Source: Methanobacteriota archaeon (GTDB taxonomy: Archaea > Thermoplasmatota > Poseidoniia > Poseidoniales > Poseidoniaceae). Taken from it: DNA of 11,954 nucleotides. This document shows, piece by piece, positions 6,143 to 11,954 of the stretch (its first letter is position 1; every line of letters begins with the position of its first letter). The notes under the pieces are model-generated. The model searched no databases, was not told the origin of the DNA, and was given only the letters and a program-made list of their open reading frames with translations. The stretch covers positions 1 to 11,954 of the forward strand of contig JAACDL010000063.1 of the NCBI GenBank assembly GCA_009936765.1, read 5' to 3'. The position numbers and the translations under genes are program-made.

Positions 6143-9100
6143 ATGAGAATCCGCGCGTTAGTGCTGACTGCCATTGTTATACTATCTTCAATTACATCAG
6201 TAATTGCTAGTGACACCGTAACTACGCAAGATGTAGAAATTTCTGGAAATCATACCATGACTGGAAATTATACAGTCAGTCACGGCACGACATTGACCTT
6301 GAAACCAGGCGCAACAGTCGATATGCAGGATTATTGGATGAAGGTTGATGGAAATCTAATCGCAGACAATGTAACAATCATGTCTTCGATTCAAACCACA
6401 GGTCCTGGCTCCCACAATGCAGGAGTTTGGGATTCACTCACAATTTCCTCTTTAGGTACGGCAGCATTAGACAATGTTACAATCTCTAATGCCAAGTCTT
6501 GCTTGATAGTTGATGGCTTACTACAAGCGAAACATCTTGCTGTGGCAGATTGCCTAATCGGTATAGAAGTAGATGGTTCAGCAACGATTGAACACTTTGT
6601 TGCAGATGATGTAGACATAGACGGAGTGAGAGTAACCGGAGATGCAGATATTTTCGATGGAGAAATGTCCGACATGTCGGGTGGAATTCACTCAAGCGGC
6701 GATTTAGTTCTGAATGATGTTGGATTCATGAATACTGGAGCGGGGGTCACCCTGACCGGCGGTACAGCAGATTTGGAGGATTTAGAGTTCCTTTCTGGAG
6801 TTGGAAACGCAGTCAGTATTTCTGCAGGAGTTAGCGGCGATATCGATGGAATGTCTGGAACTTCGACCAACGCCATCGTATCTATGGACTCATCAGGTTT
6901 TACAATTTCAGACATCGACATGTCGGGAGAACGCTTAGTTAATTCTTGGTCCGCAGGAAACCTGACAATATCCGATGCTGTGTATGTTTCAAACAGTGGC
7001 GAAACTCCGATTGATATTCGAACCTCCGGTACTGTCACACTATCCGATGTGGAACTTAGCGGTGCATTCAATTCAAACCAAGGATCATTTGATGCTCCGT
7101 GGATTGGTATGGCACTAGCGGGTAGTGGGGACTACATAATCGACTCATCTACAATTGAATCAACAGATTCTGCACTGAAAGCTAGCGGTACAGGAACATT
7201 AACAATTACTGATTCTACATTTATCTCAGATAGAATCGGAATGTCATTTTCAGGAATTTCAGCGACAACTCTGGACGGAGTTGTTGTTAATATTTCATCA
7301 GATGGCGAAATGGGAGTTGACATCCTCCAGGGAAGCCATACATTCACCGATTTAGAAGTTAATATGCCATACAACCAATTTGCTACTGGCAGTACGGGAA
7401 TAAACGCATGGTGGTGTGATCTCATTGGGGGAGATGTCTCAGTAACTGGGTTCGCAAACAGCATCTCTGTGTATGAAGCAGTTCTGAATATAGACGATTT
7501 AATTCTTCTAGATTCAGCCAAACAAGGACTTTATGCATCCTCTTCAATGGTTTCAGTGAATGATTTGTTAGAGACAAGAGTTTCAGATAATGGCCTAGTT
7601 CTCGACTCTTCATCAGCAGTAATCCGTACATGGGACGCAAGTTATCACGATGATGGAGGAGTAATTGATTCTGAATCCGAAGCTACGATTTGGTCTCTTT
7701 CAACTCTTAATAACCTATATGCGGATGGTACGGGAGACGGAGTTCTAAACTATGGGACAAGCCAAGCGCTAATTCTCAATACAGGAACAGATAATCGAAT
7801 TTGGGAAATGGCTGTAACTTTTGAAGACTTAACTGGAAACCCAGTAGATGCGGATTGGACAGTATTAGGTTTCAGTGGAACCGCAACAGGCGGCATGGAC
7901 ACACTGCCAGTCAGTGAAGCAGGATCTAAGATTGTTGCAACATATGCAGGCGTAGGCGCTCAATCATCACCAACTGGTGCACAAGGAGGCTCTCATACAA
8001 TGCAAGTTCCAATTATGCCTCAAAGTGATTGGACACTAACTGCCGGTACAGTAGTCGTACTAGGGCCAACTGCCGACGGTTCACCGCACATGGCAGGAGG
8101 CAACGTAATAATTCCTCCAAACGCGCAATTATTCCTGCAAGATACAACACTTGAGTTGCCTGAAGGGGCAACACTAACCGTGGATAGCTACGGAGACTTC
8201 GAAGGGTCAAATGGGCACCTGATGGGTGATGTAATTTCTCACTCTGCCGACTTTAGTGACTCTCTTACTTCGAGTATATCCATACACGGCGATGTTCTTT
8301 GGACATCTTGCCAGAGCGATATTGAATTGTATAGCCTTCAGGTTTTAGGCGATGTTCAACTCGACAACTCGTGCAAGGTAATGGTCACTTCAGGTAAAGT
8401 TACTGGACAGGTAGTAGTTGGAGTTGGGGCAACATTCGAGATAATCAACACTCTAGAAATAACAGTTCTAGATAAGGGCGAGCCTGTACAGGGAGCCACA
8501 GTTTCAGGTTTCCTGGATGGTCAAAGTGTCAATACTGGTGCAGATGGCAAAGCTAGTAAATCAGTTACTGCATTGTTGGTAGACTCTAGCGGACCCGTGG
8601 TTACAGGCATGATGCCGATAACCATGCAATGGGGAACAATTACCGATTACAAAGCATGGAACACATCCTCATCTTTGGATTATACATTTACAGCATCAAC
8701 AATCGCTGGCGGGTCATTAACAGAATGGTTAGAATTAGAGAAAGCATGGAGTCCTTACCATCTTTCAAGCGACTTGATCATCCCACAAGGACAGACCATG
8801 ACAGTCAACGATGGAGTAGCATTACGTGTTAGTGAAGACGTAACTATTACCGTTGAGGGGACATTCAATTCAGGATATTCAACAATCAAGTCAACCGGAA
8901 ATGGTTTCTGGGGTGGTCTGATTATTGGCGATAACGCAGAAACAACAGCATCAATTCTGGGAACAAGTATGGAAGAAGGCTCCCCTCTAATTGTAATGGA
9001 AGGGGAAGCAGATGTGTTCGTAAGTAATGCAAGGCTATCTCGCTCAAGTAGCGCTGAGCCATTGGTAAGAATCACTAATGCAGCATCAGGAAGTATGCAA

Positions 9101-10726
9101 GTCATGTCAACGGACTTGGTGGATTCAGCATCACACTGCATAGAGGCCCAGGGTTCGGCGACATTGATTTTACAACAAGTCGTAACACAATCATGCGCTT
9201 CGAATTCGCTATGGGCAAGAGGGTTATCTGTGTCTATTACAGACTTCACGGCTTCTGAAAAGGTCGACCTTGGAGGAATCACAGGAACAATGTCCGGCTT
9301 TAATGGCGGAGACCTCCACGTGAACAACTTAGACGGATTTATGATGTCTGATTTAACCTTGACATCTATCAACGGTTCTGATAACCGTGAGATAACAATT
9401 GATGGTGCAATAGTTACTGGCGCACCTGCTGTAGATTTGGATAACACGGCAGGAAGTATTACCGATCTGCAAATTGACTGTGGAGGAAGCGGTGTCGGCC
9501 TTACATCCCACCACGGAAGAGCCTCTTCTTCACTATCTATCGCAGATTCAACAATCTCTTCATGTACAAAGGGAATAGATTTGCACACAGATGGCGAATC
9601 TGCTGCAATGATTCTAACCAATGTAGATATTGACTCCCCAGTGGCAATTTCTAGCGACGGGAACAATTTGGTAATCAACGACGGAGTACTCAATGGAAGC
9701 CTTGACATTCAGGCTGCTACCGCCAATTTGTTCGATGTAGAACCTACTTCGATGCCAGGCAATGGCGAAGTTATAGTTTGGTCAACTCATATTTTTGATA
9801 TACGGCTTAACGGTGCTTCTCAAAATGCAGATATTGAGGTCAACTCCTTTTTTGACACTCAAAATTTCCAAGGCAGCAGTATTCAAGCACCAATTGTCTG
9901 GAAATATTGCATGGGGGGAGACGGAGGACCATTCTGTGACTTCACATCTACATCAATCAATATTTTAGCATCCGCGGAAGGTCTTCCATTACTGAATCAA
10001 AGCTACGAATATGGTTTTGATGCTAATGAAGTAATCCAAATCAATATGATAAGTAACGCTGCACCGAGCGCTCAAATAATAATACCTGATGATGGTTTCA
10101 GAGTAATGGAGTCACTACCTATTGAAGTAAGAGCAGTAGTAAGCGACGACCTTGATTCTAATGATGATTTACAGATTGTTTGGAAAGCCACAATTGGGCA
10201 GACCGAAATGATGCAACTAAATGGAGAATGGAATAATCTCACCGACTTAAGTGCGGGATTGTATGTTCTCACATTAGAAGTCACAGACACCCAAGGGTTG
10301 ACATCCACAGATTCTTTATCTTTCGAAGTAACATTACTAGATTCAGATAATGATTGGGCGAATACATGTAATGTCGAAACTTGGTTCGACCAGGATAATA
10401 ACGTCTATTGCGGACCCGATGTCTATGATACAAACGATGACAATGACGAGGTTCCAGATTCTCTAGACCCGTGGCCAACAGACCCTTGTGCAAGTAGAGA
10501 CACAGATAATGATGGGCAACCTGACAATTTGCATTGCCCACTTGGAGTTAGCACATGGCTTACAGAAGATCCTGATGATGATGGAGATGGTATACCAGAT
10601 GTTTCAGAGTCTGCAGAATCTTCTGAAGATTCTACAAGTAGCCCGGTAGTAATCATACTGTTTGTAGCCATGTTCTTGGCAGCAGGGTTGTTCATGCTTA
10701 GGCAGAAGAAACTGGGCGTGGAGTGA
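6143..10726 (+). CDS. Giant secreted, C-terminally anchored parallel beta-helix surface protein with Ig-like and calcium-binding modules
   Basis: From ATG 6143 this encodes 1527 residues. That start gives a clean signal peptide: MRIR, hydrophobic LVLTAIVILSSITSVIA, probable cleavage after VIA. It has AGGAG (6126-6130) 12 bases upstream. In-frame ATGs at 6116 and 6053 are possible but put acidic residues or the leader hairpin in front of the signal. The mature protein has stacked strand-turn repeats (many TLSDVELSG- and LTITDSTF-like rungs) typical of right-handed parallel beta-helices. Helix caps appear near 6230, 8040 and 8760. Linkers at about 7797-8010 and 8453-8700 look Ig/carboxypeptidase-regulatory-like (KGEPVQGATVSGF...TGADGKA). 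Next come a PKD/Ig-like domain (about 10070-10340) and thrombospondin-3-like calcium repeats (10342-10600, for example DPDDDGDGIPD). The C-terminus has a Ser/Glu stalk, a membrane helix (about 10646-10699) and a short basic tail (RQKK). Beta-helices of this kind bind or cleave polysaccharide or act in adhesion; no catalytic residues could be assigned. Its stop overlaps the next gene. Confidence 0.93.
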   Translation: MRIRALVLTAIVILSSITSVIASDTVTTQDVEISGNHTMTGNYTVSHGTTLTLKPGATVDMQDYWMKVDGNLIADNVTIMSSIQTTGPGSHNAGVWDSLTISSLGTAALDNVTISNAKSCLIVDGLLQAKHLAVADCLIGIEVDGSATIEHFVADDVDIDGVRVTGDADIFDGEMSDMSGGIHSSGDLVLNDVGFMNTGAGVTLTGGTADLEDLEFLSGVGNAVSISAGVSGDIDGMSGTSTNAIVSMDSSGFTISDIDMSGERLVNSWSAGNLTISDAVYVSNSGETPIDIRTSGTVTLSDVELSGAFNSNQGSFDAPWIGMALAGSGDYIIDSSTIESTDSALKASGTGTLTITDSTFISDRIGMSFSGISATTLDGVVVNISSDGEMGVDILQGSHTFTDLEVNMPYNQFATGSTGINAWWCDLIGGDVSVTGFANSISVYEAVLNIDDLILLDSAKQGLYASSSMVSVNDLLETRVSDNGLVLDSSSAVIRTWDASYHDDGGVIDSESEATIWSLSTLNNLYADGTGDGVLNYGTSQALILNTGTDNRIWEMAVTFEDLTGNPVDADWTVLGFSGTATGGMDTLPVSEAGSKIVATYAGVGAQSSPTGAQGGSHTMQVPIMPQSDWTLTAGTVVVLGPTADGSPHMAGGNVIIPPNAQLFLQDTTLELPEGATLTVDSYGDFEGSNGHLMGDVISHSADFSDSLTSSISIHGDVLWTSCQSDIELYSLQVLGDVQLDNSCKVMVTSGKVTGQVVVGVGATFEIINTLEITVLDKGEPVQGATVSGFLDGQSVNTGADGKASKSVTALLVDSSGPVVTGMMPITMQWGTITDYKAWNTSSSLDYTFTASTIAGGSLTEWLELEKAWSPYHLSSDLIIPQGQTMTVNDGVALRVSEDVTITVEGTFNSGYSTIKSTGNGFWGGLIIGDNAETTASILGTSMEEGSPLIVMEGEADVFVSNARLSRSSSAEPLVRITNAASGSMQVMSTDLVDSASHCIEAQGSATLILQQVVTQSCASNSLWARGLSVSITDFTASEKVDLGGITGTMSGFNGGDLHVNNLDGFMMSDLTLTSINGSDNREITIDGAIVTGAPAVDLDNTAGSITDLQIDCGGSGVGLTSHHGRASSSLSIADSTISSCTKGIDLHTDGESAAMILTNVDIDSPVAISSDGNNLVINDGVLNGSLDIQAATANLFDVEPTSMPGNGEVIVWSTHIFDIRLNGASQNADIEVNSFFDTQNFQGSSIQAPIVWKYCMGGDGGPFCDFTSTSINILASAEGLPLLNQSYEYGFDANEVIQINMISNAAPSAQIIIPDDGFRVMESLPIEVRAVVSDDLDSNDDLQIVWKATIGQTEMMQLNGEWNNLTDLSAGLYVLTLEVTDTQGLTSTDSLSFEVTLLDSDNDWANTCNVETWFDQDNNVYCGPDVYDTNDDNDEVPDSLDPWPTDPCASRDTDNDGQPDNLHCPLGVSTWLTEDPDDDGDGIPDVSESAESSEDSTSSPVVIILFVAMFLAAGLFMLRQKKLGVE

Positions 10727-11265
10727 TGGCCGAGCTAACCAACGCATTACCTGATCCTGAAGGAATGGCTCAGTTTTGCGTTGCGGTATTGGCTGTAATC
10801 GTTGCATGGGATGCTTGGTGGCTCGGGCGTCAAAGAATAGACATTCCATCACTTGGTGATTTACCTAACTCTGGTTATGCTTGGGAATCCAATCAATCAC
10901 AGGAAGTTTCTCGTCAGTGGGCTAATTTAATGACAATGGGTGCCATGATGGTACTACCCTGGATGTTAGCTGAATTGTCCGACACACCTATGCTATGGGT
11001 GTGGATTTGGGATATTTTGTTAGCAATGCATTTGATATCTTTGTTGATACCAAAGCGATATGCTATCACTGCAACTCATCTTTTTGCAGATGGTCAGAGG
11101 TATGAGTGGAATCGATTGAAGATGCCTAAAAGACAGCCTAGGAAGAGGATTATGTTGTTGCGCAAGGGGTGGGGCCCTTTCGGACCCCTACCCCTTGGCG
11201 GAGACAGACCTTCACTAACGAAGGCCACAGCGTTGATTCATTCTATTCTTAATGAAGAAGAATAA
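10726..11265 (+). CDS. Three-helix membrane protein with C-terminal PH-like/DUF5673-like tail (uncertain)
   Basis: From ATG 10726 (TGATG overlap with the upstream stop) this encodes 179 residues. A GTG one codon earlier is also possible. Three hydrophobic helices are visible at residues about 15-34 (AQFCVAVLAVIVAWDAWWLG), 67-84 and 89-108. A basic, strand-rich cytoplasmic tail follows (YAITATHLFADGQRYEWNRL..., residues 112-179). The pattern of a strand, a Gly turn, then Y-x-W-x-x-L after the membrane helices recalls bacterial PH-like (bPH2/DUF5673) domains, in which that Trp is typical, but this is a weak pattern match. The family is otherwise not recognised. The one-base overlap with the beta-helix gene implies translational coupling and perhaps a shared job in export, anchoring or assembly of that surface protein. 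It ends directly against the convergent rhodopsin gene. Confidence 0.85.
   Translation: MAELTNALPDPEGMAQFCVAVLAVIVAWDAWWLGRQRIDIPSLGDLPNSGYAWESNQSQEVSRQWANLMTMGAMMVLPWMLAELSDTPMLWVWIWDILLAMHLISLLIPKRYAITATHLFADGQRYEWNRLKMPKRQPRKRIMLLRKGWGPFGPLPLGGDRPSLTKATALIHSILNEEE
11164..11196 (+). other. GC-rich hairpin inside the 3' part of the membrane-protein gene
   Basis: AAGGGGTGGGG (11164-11174) pairs with CCCCTACCCCTT (11186-11196 used) in 11 bp with one G-U. Two further C-G pairs can form inside after a small bulge. It encodes a Gly/Pro-rich turn (GWGPFGPLPLGG) 67 bases before the stop. Because there is no spacer before the opposing gene, an in-gene structure could help transcript ending, but the Gly/Pro coding alone could produce it. 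Confidence 0.3.
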
Positions 11266-11954
11266 TCACGCTTTCATTGCTTCAGTTGCTTTCTTAGCAC
11301 CCATCCATGCTACAACACCGAAACCGATCTTGTTGATGATGTCTGCAATATTGTAAGCGACTGCCATTGCTTCTTGGTTTCCAGACAGGATGTCGACACC
11401 CGGGCTGAATAGGTAGCCAATTGGGTAGATTACCCATCCAACTACAATGAACCATCTTAGAGCGTTAGCACTCCAAATCAACTCTGGTGCGATTTTATCG
11501 TTGTCAACACCTTTTCCAGATGACCATGGGGTTCCAGTAGCGACAACAATCATTGCCCAACCTACTCCTCCAAGGACTAGACCTAGCATGCCGTTCATCA
11601 GGCCAGCTTCTCCAGCATATCCGAATCCAATCATAATTAGTGCACCTGTGAAACAAACTCCAGTGAAGCCCATTCCGAGGAACTTTGCATCAGTAATTGC
11701 ATCCTTTCCGACTAGGGAAGGGAACTTCAATGCCATCAATGGTACTGTAATTATCCAGTCCATGTAACGGTATTCGACTGATACTGTACCAAGGTCGGTG
11801 TAAACACCGCGCATGTAGTAATAGTGGAATGCAGCAATACCTACAATCAGTGCTGAAATGGTCATTGTAGTACGGTACTCAGGTGCGACATTACTACGTT
11901 CACTCATGAAGAAAACGAAGGCAGCACCCATTGCAATATATCCAACGAAGAATA
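11266..11954 (-). CDS. Proteorhodopsin, light-driven proton pump with Lys at the donor position (N-terminus outside window)
   Basis: The minus-strand frame is open to the window edge, so ATG at 11931 is internal to helix A (FFVGYIAMGAAFVFFMSER); 229 codons are visible. This is a seven-helix microbial rhodopsin of the proteorhodopsin group. Using green proteorhodopsin numbering recalled from memory, the following are present: His75 (AFHYYYMRG), Arg94 and the proton acceptor Asp97 (YRYMDW, Asp codon 11758-11760), Thr101 (TVPL), Met105 at the spectral-tuning site, Asp227 (YNIAD) and the retinal Schiff-base Lys231 (NKIGFG, codon 11329-11331). The cytoplasmic donor Glu108 is replaced by Lys (MALKF, codon 11725-11727), giving a DTK motif as in Exiguobacterium rhodopsin. 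Acceptor and His support proton pumping; Met105 suggests green absorption. Relative to green proteorhodopsin there are about five extra residues between Asp97 and the Gly-Glu-Ala motif (C-D region). No retinal or carotenoid gene is in the window. Its stop abuts the stop of the convergent gene. Confidence 0.97.
   Translation of the reverse strand, partial: FFVGYIAMGAAFVFFMSERSNVAPEYRTTMTISALIVGIAAFHYYYMRGVYTDLGTVSVEYRYMDWIITVPLMALKFPSLVGKDAITDAKFLGMGFTGVCFTGALIMIGFGYAGEAGLMNGMLGLVLGGVGWAMIVVATGTPWSSGKGVDNDKIAPELIWSANALRWFIVVGWVIYPIGYLFSPGVDILSGNQEAMAVAYNIADIINKIGFGVVAWMGAKKATEAMKA

Noticed and set aside
8755..9708. A 317-codon open frame on the minus strand, inside the beta-helix gene
   Set aside because: It lies wholly antisense to a convincing secreted protein. 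Its Ser/Pro/Ile-rich translation has no domain or motif, there is no clear ribosome binding site, and the low stop density follows from the Asp/Ser/Thr-rich codons of the sense strand.
11599..11640. A carotenoid-antenna fenestration (Gly at the position of Phe152) in the rhodopsin
   Set aside because: Ungapped alignment from the AGEAGL motif puts Leu at this position with Gly one residue earlier, so the sequence does not clearly show the glycine window of xanthorhodopsin-type antennas.
11447..11767. A 106-codon plus-strand frame antisense to the rhodopsin
   Set aside because: The Pro/Ile/Thr-rich translation mirrors the helices of the rhodopsin on the other strand and has no independent support.
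1..11954. CRISPR array, insertion sequence, integrase, toxin-antitoxin or restriction genes
   Set aside because: No regularly spaced direct repeats, terminal inverted repeats, transposase motifs or defence-gene signatures were seen. Repeats in the beta-helix gene are protein-level rungs, not DNA arrays.

Overview
This window reads as a marine planktonic archaeon, most likely Marine Group II (Candidatus Poseidoniales, Thermoplasmatota). Three things support this. There is an archaeal L18e-L13-S9-RpoN cluster whose Shine-Dalgarno sites match the archaeal 16S 3' end. There are very large, acidic, sequon-rich surface proteins with thrombospondin-type-3-like calcium motifs and one C-terminal membrane anchor. 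There is also a proteorhodopsin with a methionine at the spectral-tuning position and a lysine where the proton-donor glutamate normally sits. The assignment rests on gene content and recalled family features, not on a database search.

Layout. (1) 2-3802 is the 3' part of a giant surface protein whose reading frame is already open at the window edge. It has beta-sandwich-like extracellular modules, a calcium-loop motif, one membrane helix and a cytoplasmic domain resembling DUF4129. A 14-bp hairpin follows its stop. (2) 3898-4341 is a small, probably helical protein of unknown function. (3) 4450-5939 is a tight translation/transcription operon: ribosomal proteins L18e, L13 (TTG start) and S9, then RNA polymerase subunit N. 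The first three genes overlap and the last follows after 5 bases. (4) 5973-6047 is tRNA-Pro(GGG), followed by a short leader with a strong hairpin. (5) 6143-10726 is a second giant surface protein, made of several parallel beta-helix blocks separated by Ig-like or carboxypeptidase-regulatory-like linkers, then a PKD/Ig-like domain, calcium motifs and a C-terminal anchor. Its stop overlaps the start of (6) 10726-11265, a three-helix membrane protein with a small cytoplasmic tail domain. (7) 11266-11954, on the minus strand, is a proteorhodopsin lacking only its N-terminus. Its stop codon directly abuts the stop of gene 6.

How the genes work together. The ribosomal/RpoN genes are a housekeeping unit, here lacking its usual archaeal neighbours rpoD (upstream) and rpoK/eno/S2 (downstream). 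The two surface proteins on either side are membrane-anchored ectodomains suited to calcium-rich seawater. The beta-helix protein and the three-helix protein are translationally coupled and may act together. The proteorhodopsin should be a light-driven proton pump with unusual reprotonation chemistry.

I see no CRISPR array, insertion sequence, integrase, restriction or toxin system. The least-explained parts are the DUF4129-tailed surface protein, the beta-helix/three-helix gene pair, the 147-residue orphan and the lysine-donor rhodopsin.
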